Source of the DNA: Chondrilla cf. caribensis
Lineage: Eukaryota > Porifera > Demospongiae > Chondrillida > Chondrillidae
Length of the DNA: 15,000 bases
Direction of reading: 5' to 3'
Assembly (NCBI GenBank): GCA_964020155.1
Contig: OZ026568.1
Coordinates: forward strand, 275,001-290,000
In this document: piece after piece, positions 1 to 15,000 of the stretch
How positions within the stretch are numbered: position 1 is the first letter of the stretch
Layout of the letters: each line of letters begins with the position of its first letter
Position numbers and translations under genes: made by a program
The notes under the pieces: generated by a model
Seen by the model: only the letters and a program-made list of their open reading frames with translations
Told to the model about the DNA's origin: nothing
The model's database searches: none

Positions 1-326
1 TGCAGCATAGACAGCATGTGAGTCACATGACCAGCATGTGATTTGCCCTACTCTTCACCTTTATGAGTGTGGTTACCTTGGTAAATATGATGGGCGTGGT
101 TCAGATCATTGAGCATTATGGGCGTGGTTCAGATCATTGAGCATGATGGGCGTGGTTCAGATTGTTGAGCATGGTGGGCGTGGTTTAGATCATTAAGCAT
201 GATATGCGTGGTTCACTTGGTAAACACGATGGGCGTGGTTTAGATTGTTGAGCATGATGGGTGTGGTTCAGATCGTTGAGTATGATGGGCGTGGTTTACC
301 TCAGTAGGCACACTGTCATACTACAG
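1..326 (+). repeat. Intronic flank with a 28-bp tandem repeat
   Basis: This stretch ends in a 3' splice site (ctacag at 321-326) and is read as intron of the phosphatase gene. About eight direct copies of a 28-bp unit occupy roughly 85-311. The core GGGCGTGG (or a one- or two-base variant) begins at 92, 120, 148, 176, 204, 231, 259 and 287, and is followed by a segment like TTCAGATCATTGAGCATGAT. A diverged half unit lies at 65-90. Copies abut with no spacers. No convincing upstream exon was found. Confidence 0.85.
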
Positions 327-3129
<2,803 letters not shown>

Positions 3130-3659
3130 CCCAACCAACATACCTAGCCTGTACTACAGTGGTAGAAGCACTGTGGTCTTTTAGTTGTTACAGCGCACAT
3201 GCATGCAAGTAATGGTTTAACATGTTCTCAACATAATAGTTGTTATCATACAGCACATGGCATGATACACATATCTGGTAGCACTTATAGTGCATGTGTG
3301 TACTATAATTTTGTAGTATAAAATTGAAATACACTGTTTGATGTATTACAGGTTGTGTATGTGCATATATTATATTGAGTACGTATATAATAATTATAAT
3401 GCATACACACAGGGTACATAATAATATAATATACATACATTTGATGGTATTTGTAGTGTTTTGAACATAGTATGGTATTGAAGAGGACTGTGAATGCTAA
3501 ACACCTTCAGGTTGGTATACATACCTACACTAACAGGTTGACTGCGGAGTACGTACACTAACAGCACGACTGTGATTACCTACACTGGAAGGTACATGCT
3601 CAATGCTGATTTTTGCAATTACTACGTATTCTCTACCATACTTGCATACAGAGTGCTAA
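3130..3659. other. 3' flank of the phosphatase gene, unique AT-rich sequence
   Basis: No exon-like frame with splice sites is seen. The stretch probably holds the 3' UTR. No canonical AATAAA was found close downstream of the stop; AT-rich variants such as TATAAA (near 3319) and AATATA (near 3426) are weak candidates, so the cleavage site is undetermined. Confidence 0.6.
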
Positions 3660-4020
3660 GTACATTTTTGACACAGCTCTCAGTAGAGGGGGAGGGGTGT
3701 CAAGCTGATATTTATATAGTCCAGACCTAGCTGTGACATCAACTAAATTACGAAACAATTCCCATCATACATTACCTGGAAATCTACCTAATTTTCAATG
3801 TATGGGAGAGAATAGGAGGAATAAACCTTAAGTATCTTTTTGCATAGCTCATGGGGGAGGGGGCGTGTCAGCTTGATATTGTAGACAGACCTAGCTGGGG
3901 ACATGAACTAACTTGTGAAACAAATACCATCTTTGTATGTGGCTGGTAGCTCCAGCTACATTCGGAGGCACTTAATATTTTTTAATGTATATGAGAGTAT
4001 AGGGGAGAAAACGCTAAGCA
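3660..4020. repeat. Diverged left copies of the ~185-bp satellite
   Basis: Two degraded units share the landmarks of the array at 5418-7906: GCTC-AT followed by a G-rich AGGGGGCGTGTCA motif (near 3847), GACCTAGCTG (near 3724 and 3889), AACAATTCCCATC (near 3755), and a TTCAATGTATGGGAGAG-like segment. The run breaks off inside a unit at CTAAGCA (4014-4020), where the 358-bp repeat begins. Confidence 0.8.
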
Positions 4021-5417
4021 GCTCCAGGAGTGTGTCCATACATTCGTATTAGAACTATGATGCATTATGTCCACACAGGAGAGGCCGTGGTGACAAGCAT
4101 AAAAATTGACATTTTTTTGCTTGTCACCACGAGGCCTATAGCACACTCAGGACGATTTGTATGCATACGAAATTGAGTTGGTGAGTTGGGCACGGACACT
4201 GGGCAGCTCTTAGTGACTACCAATGGAATGTGAACTTACCTGAGTGATCACCACAAGGCATATTACTCTTATATTGAAATGTACATACAAATGTATAATG
4301 CTATGTGCCATATGGACACCTGGGAGAATTTTCATCAGCAGCAAAACCTATGATTTTTGTTATCAAAAGGAGCGTATTAGTTCCAGGAGTGTGTCCGTGC
4401 ATTGGTATTAGAACTATGATGCATTATGTCCACACAGGAGAGGTCGTGGTGACAAGCATAAAATTAACATTTTTGTGCTTGTCACCACTAGGCCTATAGC
4501 ACACTCAGGACGATTTGTATGCATCCCAAATTGTGTTGATGAGCTTGGCACGGACACTGGGCAACCCTTGGTGACCAGCAACGTGATGTCAAATCACCTG
4601 AGTTATTACCATAAGGCATATTACACTTATATTGAAATGTACATACAAATGTATAATGCTATGTGTCATATGGACACCTGAGAGAATTTTGATCAGCAGC
4701 AAAACCGATGATTTTTGTTATCAAAAGGACCGTATTAGTTCCAGGAGTGTGTCAGTACATTCGTATTAGATCTATGATGCATTATGTCCACACAGGAGAG
4801 GTCGTGGTGACAAGCATAAAAATTGACATTTTTTTGCTTGTCACCACGAGGCCTATAGCACACTCAGGACGATTTGTATGCATACGAAATTGTGCTGGTG
4901 AGTTTGGCACAGACACTGGGCAGCTCTTAGTGACTACCAACGGAATATGAACTTACCTGAGTGATCACCACAAGACATATTACTCTTATATTGAAATGTA
5001 CATACAAATGTATAATGCTATGTGCCATATGGACATCTGGGAGAATTTTCATAAGCAACAAAACCTATGATTTTTGTTATCAAAAGGACCGTATTAGTTC
5101 CAGGAGTGTGTCCGTGCATTCACATTAGATTTATGATGCATTATGTGTACACAGGAGAGGTCGTGGTGACAAGCATAAAAATTGACATTTTTTTGCTTGT
5201 CACCACTAGGCCTATAGCACACTCAGGACGATTTGTATGCATCCCAAATAGTGTTGGTGAGTTTGGCACAGACACTTGGCAGCCCTTGGTGACTACCAAC
5301 AGAATGTGAACTTACCTGAGTGATCACTACAAGGCGTATTACACTTATATTGAAATGTACATACAATACGTAGGAGAGGCTGCAGTGACAAGCAAAAAAA
5401 TTGACATTTTTTCGATT
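4021..5417. repeat. ~358-bp tandem repeat with a hairpin in each unit
   Basis: The anchor CCAGGAGTGTGTC starts at 4024, 4383, 4741 and 5100 (periods 359, 358, 359), and a shortened fifth copy ends near 5417. Every full unit contains 13-nt inverted arms GTGGTGACAAGCA and TGCTTGTCACCAC around an A/T-rich centre (4087-4130, 4446-4488, 4804-4847, 5163-5206). In the 44-nt copies the pairing extends to about 20 bp with one mismatch and a 4-nt loop. Units differ by scattered substitutions. The array sits inside the 185-bp satellite, which is cut at both borders. Open frames of about 80 codons recur but look non-coding. I do not recognise the element. Confidence 0.9.
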
Positions 5418-7906
5418 TAGTGGGGATCTGAACTAACTTAGGGTTAACAATTTCCATCTCAATTGGTGGCAGGTAACCCCCACTACATTGGAAGGTGCTT
5501 AATATATTTTCAATGTATGGGAGAGTATAGGAGAGAAAACTCTAAGCACCTTTTCGCATAGCTCATGAGGGAGGGGGCGTGTCAACTTGATATTTTGGAT
5601 AGACCTAGCTGGGGATGTAAAATAACGTCTGAAAGAATTCCCATCTCAATAGGTGGCCTGTAACCCCAGTTACATTTGGAGGTGCTCAATATTATTTTTC
5701 AATGTATGGGAGAGTATAGGATATAAGCACCTATTCGAATAGCTCATGAGGGAGGGGTCGTGTCAACTTGACATTTTAGACAGACCTAGCTGGGGATGTG
5801 AACTAACTTCTGAAGCAATTCCCATCTCTGTAGCTAACCCACAGCTCTAGCCAATTTCGGAGGTGCTTAATATTTTTTCAATGTTTGGGGAGTATAGGAG
5901 AAAAACTGCTAAGCACCTTTTTGCATAGCTCACGGGAGAGTGAGCGTGTCAACTTGATATTTTAGACAGACCTACCTGGGGACTTGAACTAACTTCTGAA
6001 ACAATTCCCATCTCAATAGGTGGCCTGTAACCCCAGTTACATTCGGAGGTGCTCAATATCATTTCAATGTATGGGAGAGTATATGAGAGAAAACACTAAG
6101 CACCTTTTTGCATAGCTCATAGGAGAGGGCGCATGTCAACTTCATATTTTAGACAGACCTACCTGGGGACTTGAACTAACTTCTGAAACAATTCCCATCT
6201 CAATAGGTGGCCTGTAACCCCAGTTACATTCGGAGGTGCTCAATATCATTTCAATGTATGGGAGAGTATATGAGAGAAAACACTAAGCACCTTTTTGCAT
6301 AGCTCATAGGAGAGGGCGCATGTCAACTTCATATTTTAGACAAACCTAGCTGAGGAGTTGAACTAACTTCTGAAACAATTCCCATCTCAATAGGTGGCCT
6401 GTAACCCCAGTTACATTCGGAGGTGCTCAATATTATTTCAATGTATGGGAGAGTATATGAGAGAAAATGCTAAGCACCTTTTTGTATATTTAATGAGGGA
6501 GGGGGTGTGTCAACTTTATATTTTAGACAGAGCTAGCTGGGGACTTGAACTAACTTCTGAAACAATTCCAATCTCAATAGATGGCCTGTAACCCCAGTTA
6601 CATTCGGAGGTGCTTAATATCATTTCAATGTATAGGAGAGTATAGGATATAAGCACCTTTTTGCATAGCTCATGGGAGAGGGGGTGTGTCAACTTTATAT
6701 TGTAATCAGACCTAGCTGGGGACTTGAACTAACTTCTGAACAATTCCCATCTCAGTAGGTGGCCTGTAACCCCAGTTACCTTCAGAGGTGCTCAATATTA
6801 TTTCATTGTATGGGAGAGTATATGAGAGAAAATGCTAAGCACCTTTTTGCATAGCTCATGGGAGAGGGGGCGTGTCACCTTTGTATATAAGACAGAGCTA
6901 GCTGGGTAGGTGAACTAACTTCTGAAACAATTCCCATATCAATAGGTGGCCTGTAACTCCAGTTACATTCGGAGGTGCTCAATGTATTTTCAATGTTGGG
7001 GTATAGGAGAAAAACTGCTAAGCACCTTTTTGCATAGCTCATGGGGGAGGATGCGTGTCAACTTGATAATTTAGACAGACCTAACTGGAGAGTTGAACTA
7101 ACTTCTGAAACAATTCCAATCTCAATAGGTGGCCCGTAACCTCAGCTACATTCGAAGGTGCTTAGTATGATTTCAATGTATGGGAGAATATAGGAGAGAA
7201 AACGCTAAGCACCTTTTTGCATAGCTCATGGGAGAGGGGGCGTGTTAACTTGATATTTTAGACAGATCAAATCAGGGACGTGAACCGACTTCTGAAACAA
7301 TTTTGATCTCAATAGGTGGCCTGTAACCCCAGTTGTATTCGAAGGTGCTTAATATTTCTAAATGTATTGGAGAGTATAGGAGAGACAACAATAAGCACCC
7401 ATTTGCATAGCTCATGGGGGAGGGGGCGTGTCAACTTGATGTTTTAGACAGACCTAGTTGGGGACATAAACTAACTTCTGAAACAATTCCTATCTCGATA
7501 GGTGGCCCATAACTCCAGTTATATTCGAAGGGGCTTAATGTATTTTCAATGTATGGGAGAGTATAGGAGAGAGAACACTAAGCACCTTTTTGCATAGCTC
7601 ATGGAGAGAGGGAATGTCAACCCGATAGTTTAAACAGACCTAGCTAGGGACATGAACTAACTTCTGAAACAATTCCCATTTCAATAGGTGGCCTGTAACC
7701 CCAACTACATTGGAAGGTGCTTCCAATGTATGGGAGAGTATATGAGAGAAAACACTAAGCACCTTTTTGCATAGCTCATGGAGGAGGGGGCGTGTCAACT
7801 TGATGTTTTAGACAGACCTCGTTGGGGACGGGAACTAACTTCTGAAACAATTCCCATCTCAATAGGTGGCCTGTAACTCCAGTTGTATTCGGAGGTGCTT
7901 AATATT
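5418..7906. repeat. ~185-bp satellite array, about 13 units
   Basis: The landmark GCTCAT and its variants recurs at 5561, 5742, 5928, 6115, 6302, about 6488, 6668, 6854, 7037, 7224, 7410, 7597 and 7774, spaced 177-187 bp. Unit order: GCTCATGGGAGAGGGGGCGT, GACAGACCTAGCTGGGGAC, AACTAACTTCTGAAACAATT, CCCATCTCAATAGGTGGCC, TGTAACCCCAGTTACATTCG, GAGGTGCTTAAT, TTTCAATGTATGGGAGAGTA, GCTAAGCACCTTTTTGCATA. AGGTGCTTA and TAAGCACCT form an inverted repeat within most units. No coding capacity or transposase remnant is seen. Confidence 0.93.
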
Positions 7907-8177
7907 ATAGGATATGACCACACTGCATACCATAATATATCATAATTCGTACTATGTCGTGTTATTTCAGCTAAACTAAATGTCAATATTTATAAGATGC
8001 AGTATCACATTAATGGCAGCTCTAGTACCATGTATAGTAATAATAATCATAATATAGAAACACCAGGGTATGGTAACAATATAAAATATGTTCACAATAC
8101 ATGTGACGTGTTGAAGTGCACAAAGAGCAATTAGGTAGAATGAGTTCGATACAGTTCGATACAGTTTGATTGATGAA
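7907..8177. other. Unique AT-rich spacer downstream of the RhoGAP gene
   Basis: A sharp boundary follows the last satellite unit (AATATTATAG near 7910). The sequence is AT-rich and unique apart from a doubled AGTTCGATAC near 8143-8160. It probably includes the 3' UTR of the minus-strand RhoGAP gene. I found no canonical minus-strand AATAAA. Confidence 0.5.
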
Positions 8178-8297
8178 TTAAATCTCAGTGATCTGACAAG
8201 TCCTCAACGCTTGTGGGGTGGGGAGGTCTTCCCCAACATCGAGACAAAAGCTTTCGATATTCTCTTTGTCAGCCATTTTAACTGCTACCACTGGACG
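8178..8297 (-). CDS. Alternative last exon of the RhoGAP gene, with a KEN motif
   Basis: Forty codons ending in TAA at 8180-8178, preceded on the minus strand by a pyrimidine-rich tract and acceptor tcccag. It begins in phase 0, matching the donor of exon 8710-8787, so it can replace exon 8425-8490. The peptide contains ADKENIESFCLDVGEDLPTP; KEN is the core of an APC/C degron. No good donor links exon 8425-8490 to it in the right phase, so the two ends look mutually exclusive. Use of this exon is inferred from frame and splice signals. Confidence 0.5.
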   Translation of the reverse strand, partial: RPVVAVKMADKENIESFCLDVGEDLPTPQALRTCQITEI

Positions 8298-8424
8298 CTG
8301 GGACGAATGGAAAACAAACATGTTGACATCCAATGACCTAAACAACAAACATCTACATATTTGAAACTGGTCAACTCGGCTCACTTTACAAGAATATGAT
8401 AAATTCCTTTCAGCCAAAGGACTG

Positions 8425-11480
<3,056 letters not shown>

Positions 11481-11579
11481 TGATGGTGATGAAACTCTAT
11501 GAATCCATTATAACGCAGTGTGGTATACTGTGCGTATTATAATAGTACACTGATAAAAACAAAGGGAAAGATTGCGTTA
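11481..11579 (-). promoter_or_regulatory. 99-bp spacer between CFAP46 stop and RhoGAP start
   Basis: This short AT-rich gap must hold the CFAP46 3' end and, unless transcription begins inside CFAP46, the RhoGAP 5' UTR and core promoter. On the minus strand it includes TTATCAGTGTACTATTATAA and TGCGTTATAATGG. No AATAAA and no clear TATA box are seen. A regulatory role is inferred from position only. Confidence 0.45.
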
Positions 11580-11711
11580 TCAACTTTGAGGTGATGTGTA
11601 GTTAACATGAGGGAGACCATACAGTACACAGTTGTACACTGAGGAAGCTTCCAAGGGGGTCTGGGGATTTTGAGCGTCAGCAGGACTGAGGTGGACCTCT
11701 TCTCCTGCATC

Positions 11712-11750
<39 letters not shown>

Positions 11751-14700
11751 CTCATTTGATGAATGAACAGCATCCCAATATGCTGTTGATATTGTCTTGC
11801 CATCATTGAATAGACCTACATACACGAGCATACACCTGAACTCACACACACACACTACTCCCAGTGGCAGCACACTGGCTGCGATCATCACTCCACCTTT
11901 CATGAGGTGCTTGTAGACCTGAGTGCACCTGCGTGGGTCCAGGCCCCACTGGTTGGTCAGGAAGCAGGTGATGCCGGACAGACTCAGCAGCTGGGCCTCG
12001 AGCAGAGGAGAGTGGAGGGTGTGTCTTGGACCAGCAGTGGGCGGAGAAGGGGAGCTTGGCAGTGCAGACAGGAAAACTGCAAAGGAACACTCTAGTAAGA
12101 AGAAAACGGACAAAGTGGGATTGAGATTCCCTGTGATATACTTTAGTACAAACTGGCAACATGTCGACCAGTTGAAGAAAATCATACATACTTACCTGTT
12201 AGTTTGAGCAATGATGGGTCCACCCACTTTGACACACCCCCTTCATCCAGGTATATCAACCCAGTAGCAGATGTCAGTTGTTGGACAAGATCAGACTCAC
12301 TAGAACAAGTCAAAATACACAGTGTACACATGAATACATCAATACAACAATATAATATTATTACATTTACTTATTACTACATCAATACATACATGTACCA
12401 TTACAATTACGACAGTACATACCACCCTAGTGTATGTACTCACACTCCTCTTGATACACATACCTCGGTACATGGTCTGGTTTGGTTATACCACTCCACT
12501 TTGATGTATGCTTAGGGTAGAGTTGAATTTCAGACAACACACCATCTGACAAATGTTGATACTCTGTGTGGAGGTAGGGCAAATGTTGACAGTCTGAGAC
12601 CACTTGACAATTCACGTGAGTATTTTAGGTACACACACTTTAGGTGTACACACTCATAATTACTAACATAAAACACACATTCCCCATACAATCCACTATA
12701 CACATACATAAAGCACACATTTCCCATACAATCCATTATACACATACATAAACACAACACCAGCTAACTACAGAGATCACTGGCATCTTAGTGGAGTATG
12801 GAGATGTGCTTTTGTATACGGTAGTTGTGGAGTGTTCCGCGTGTGTTGATAAGGATTAGTACCTTTCTGGTTGTAGTGAGAAAGACTTCTGTCCATATCC
12901 ACAAAGTCTAAGCAGAATGAGAAGAGACATCAGCCAACCATGATAGTAAGGTGTTATAATAGTCTACATGAATAGCACACTCACATTTAGTAGTAGCACA
13001 GCTAGCCAAGATCGTTTGTGGCTGAGGCTTGAATTTGTCCATCTTATCTTTCTTCCCTGGTGTTTTGCTAGGTTGTTTGTCCACTTCTAGGCGATTTACA
13101 AAGAAAAAAAAAGTAAAAAAAAGGGCCAGTCCGGGAATTGAACCCGGGACCTCTCGCACCCGAAGCGAGAATCATACCCCTAGACCAACTGGCCTTACGA
13201 GGGAGGGCGGCTGTATTGGTGTTTATAAAGTAATACTCACCGGCGTTCTCCCCGCTAAATCGCTGTAGCCTACAAGACAACGTCTGCATAGAGAAATCTC
13301 TCGATACGGCGCCAACGCAAGGGTAGGAGAACATCGTTAAGGCTTCTAAGGGCAACTGCATCAAGTAGCTATCAGCCAAGATGACAAATGTCAATTTATT
13401 GTCCTTTTCTCTCCTACAAATCAAGGAGAAAGGACACACACACACAGGTTGTCAAACAATCACTGGCTAAAACCCTATAGCTCCACTTGCTCACTTCATG
13501 GCTGTGTCAATAAGCTCCATGGCTTGAGACAGATATGCCTCCATAGCTGCCAGTACATCAGACAAGGGCAGCCTCTCGTGAGGAGAGTCAACTGACATAG
13601 GCGGCTCAGGAGACTGAGGATAGACACATTGTGTGGATATACCACTAGTGGATTACATGGCTCACATCCACAGTCCTGTGACCGCTACAACTATCATACC
13701 TAGTGCTATACTGTCCTGGATTACCACACTAACTGTATGCACACAATCAGCACCTCTGCACACTGTGCTCACTACTGTCCTGGATTACCACACTAAACAC
13801 AATCAGCACCTCTACACACTGTGCACACTACTGTCCTGGATTACCACACTAACTGTATGCACACAATCAGCACCTCTACACACTGTGTACACCTGGGATC
13901 AGTGTATTGTATGATGTGTGGTTTACACCATCACAGGCTAGCTGAGTTAAACAGGGGTGCTGGTGTGGACCAACAGATGTTGCACACATGTCAGTGCCTG
14001 CTGATGAGCGTCTGTGTCCTCACCTCGAAGGGACCATCAATGTTAGGTTTGGACATGAGTTCTGTCTGACGGTTTCTTCTTGCTAACACCTTCTCCTTCC
14101 TTTGGACTTCTTGCAGGAGTTCCTTATTGTGCTCGGACAGCAGCTCCAGTATGGCGTCCAGTGTCTCCGCAGACACATCACAGCAGGTCACGACAGGCTC
14201 CAGTGGCACTGCATGTGTGATTGTACACATAGTAAACCTCACAATAGCAGCAGCATATACCCACACCTGCTCACACCCCTTCATACACACCCCTATCCAC
14301 ACACACACACACACACACACAGACATATACACACCACCTCACTCACCATGTGTAGGAGCAGGAGTGGAGCCTTTCTTGCCCGCAGTTGGAGGTGGTGGTT
14401 GAGGAGGCAGCATATACCCGCAGTACAGCTTGTCCCTGTGGAGGTAGAGTATGAATGGCAGTAGTCAGTATGTATGCACAACACACCCACCCAATCCTGT
14501 ACCAACGCACACCAACATGTACACCAGTGACTAGCACGTACCAACACGTACAACAGTGACTAGCACTCACCAACACATACACATATGGCACTCACCTGGC
14601 AGGAGAATGCTGAAGGATTATAAATCGTATATTTGATGGAAAACTCTTGGAAAAAGTCAAATGGTCTTCAGAAATCTTTAGATTCCGTAATGCCTAGTTG

Positions 14701-15000
14701 AGATATGGAGGAGAGATTAGAGGAAGACATTGTTGGAAGTAGCAACCCCCAATCTGGACCAACAACAGCGGCATCACATACCTCCGTGTGTTCCAGAGTC
14801 GGGCTGGATTTGATGTATGCTGGAATGTGTCTCTCCCCATTGGAGAGGATCCTCATCTGCAGTGTGGCTGCCACCTGGCTTCCTGCGGGGTCAGAGTGCA
14901 TGTCCTTCAGCATGGAGGACAGGGAGGAGGCCACAGCACAGCTCTGGTGCAGCGCCAGGTACTGGATGGAGGAGGAGGAGTCCAACAAGCCAAAGCAGTC
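11580..15000 (-). CDS. CFAP46: CFAP46/TTC40-like central-apparatus protein (carboxy-terminal part)
   Basis: Homologue of CFAP46 (Chlamydomonas FAP46), a large TPR protein of the C1d projection of the ciliary central pair. Exons 5' to 3': 15000-14782 (partial), 14693-14596, 14435-14347, 14208-14024, 13613-13495, 13413-13241, 13086-12985, 12907-12863, 12563-12464, 12299-12196, 12076-11876, 11815-11580. The joined frame is 556 residues plus TGA. Family landmarks in order: FIILQHSPARDKLYCGYML, a Pro/Lys loop, a charged helix (LLSEHNKELLQEVQRKEKVL), LAAMEAYLSQAM, FVILADSYLMQLPLEALTMF, VGAVSRDFSMQTLSCRLQRF, a Lys-rich linker, EAQLLSLSGITCFLTNQWG, and near the end VYNCVLYGLP. A CAA-encoded polyglutamine stretch interrupts the last exon. 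The order and spacing fit CFAP46; upstream exons lie right of the window. The carboxy-terminal part resembles a CHAT fold without catalytic residues. All splice phases agree. Confidence 0.92.
11713..11750 (-). repeat. CAA trinucleotide repeat encoding polyglutamine
   Basis: On the sense strand: five CAA, one CAT, six CAA, then CAT, giving QQQQQHQQQQQQH in the last CFAP46 exon, between the WDAVHSS and VYNCVLYGLP segments. All glutamines use CAA. Confidence 0.95.
12674..12753 (-). repeat. 40-bp duplication in a CFAP46 intron
   Basis: Two tandem 40-bp copies (12674-12713 and 12714-12753) with few mismatches, sharing CCCATACAATCCA and TATACACATACATAAA. They lie inside the 299-nt intron 12564-12862, with no other feature seen there. 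Confidence 0.85.
13100..13122 (-). terminator. Pol III terminator that overlaps a polypyrimidine tract
   Basis: On the minus strand, one base past the tRNA acceptor stem, come T8 (13122-13115), AC, then T9 (13112-13104), C and TTTG. T runs of four or more stop RNA polymerase III. The same run is followed by TAAATCGCCTAG and the 3' splice site at 13087, so it also fits as the polypyrimidine tract of the CFAP46 intron. Confidence 0.85.
13123..13194 (-). tRNA. tRNA-Pro(CGG): tRNA-Pro (anticodon CGG)
   Basis: A complete 72-nt cloverleaf on the minus strand. The acceptor stem GGCCAGT pairs with ACTGGCC over seven perfect pairs, with C as discriminator base. The D arm and A box read GGTCTAGGGGTATGA. 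The anticodon stem CTCGC/GCGAG encloses TTCGGGT, placing CGG at 34-36 (reads CCG). The T stem CCGGG/CCCGG encloses TTCAATT, and the B box is GGTTCAATTCC. There is no tRNA intron and no encoded CCA. It lies inside CFAP46 intron 13087-13240, in the host gene's orientation, and is followed by long T runs. It looks intact and functional; expression cannot be judged from sequence. Confidence 0.96.
13709..13892 (-). repeat. 64-bp tandem repeat in a CFAP46 intron
   Basis: Three copies starting with TACTGTCCTGGATTACCACA at 13709, 13773 and 13829. The middle copy lacks 8 bp (CTGTATGC) and is 56 bp long. It fills the middle of the 410-nt intron 13614-14023; I see no exon in the remainder. Confidence 0.92.
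14298..14321 (-). repeat. Short (GT)n tract near a CFAP46 5' splice site
   Basis: CA repeat on the plus strand, UG repeat in the transcript, about 25 nt downstream of donor gtgagt at 14346. Confidence 0.85.
14505..14595 (-). repeat. 25/29-bp repeat that duplicates a 5' splice site
   Basis: On the sense strand the intron begins GTGAGTGCC at 14595. GTGAGTGCTAGTCACTG starts again at 14570, and GTACGTGCTAGTCACTG at 14541, each unit ending in a GT-rich segment with GTTG. Spacing is 25 then 29 nt. The first member is the real donor following exon 14693-14596, because only that position gives the family-consistent frame into exon 14435-14347. Confidence 0.85.

Noticed and set aside
1..17. Upstream phosphatase exon ending at the donor-like gtgagt at 18
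   Set aside because: It would join in phase and is open, but the residues (CSIDSM before WLEY) do not resemble the family's amino-terminal region and the piece is too short to judge.
4087..5210. Helitron 3' end (hairpin followed by CTAG in copies two and four)
   Set aside because: The hairpin is much longer than usual, CTAG is not kept in copies one and three, and no matching 5' TC end or Rep/helicase sequence is seen.
4305..5309. Recurrent open frames of 64-80 codons (MIFVIKR...) in the 358-bp repeat
   Set aside because: They repeat because the DNA repeats. Copies differ mostly by amino-acid-changing substitutions, the 358-bp period does not keep frame, and there are no splice sites or family matches.
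3660..7906. A degenerate gene or transposase in the satellite block
   Set aside because: Both strands are full of stops, there is no conserved motif, and the sequence is fully accounted for by two tandem repeats.
12908..13159. Open frames running through the tRNA region in both directions
   Set aside because: The interval is explained by CFAP46 exon 12985-13086, its intron and the tRNA; the frames cross splice sites and T runs.

Overview
The window is nuclear DNA from an animal with short introns, many of them 60-160 nt. The best guess is a sponge or another early-branching metazoan: genes are tightly packed, coding regions are split by small GT-AG introns, and (GT)n/(CA)n tracts and minisatellites are abundant. 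The organism is inferred from genome style; no sequence here proves it. I joined exons by reading frame, splice phase and family similarity. All three gene models close without a frame error.

Layout. (1) 327-3129, plus strand: most of a DUSP11/PIR1-type RNA 5'-phosphatase gene, ten exons, with the amino terminus left of the window or unresolved. (2) About 3130-8177: no gene. A short unique 3' flank is followed by a satellite block: a ~185-bp tandem repeat (3660-4020 and 5418-7906) interrupted by a ~358-bp tandem repeat (4021-5417) that carries a long hairpin in every unit. (3) 8178-11480, minus strand: an ARHGAP19-type RhoGAP gene with two alternative last exons. (4) 11580-15000, minus strand: the last twelve exons (556 residues) of CFAP46/TTC40, a ciliary central-apparatus protein, with a tRNA-Pro(CGG) gene inside one of its introns.

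Relations. CFAP46 and the RhoGAP gene run head to tail with only 99 bp between the stop and the next ATG. The phosphatase gene converges on the RhoGAP gene, and the satellite block fills the space between their 3' ends. I see no functional link among the three proteins.

Most notable: an 18-copy, 18-bp array that multiplied an exon-intron junction, giving 18 in-phase 5' splice sites; several other minisatellites that start at or beside 5' splice sites; a CFAP46 carboxy terminus that reads like a catalytically dead CHAT (caspase/separase-like) domain; and an intronic tRNA whose Pol III terminator also serves as the host intron's polypyrimidine tract.
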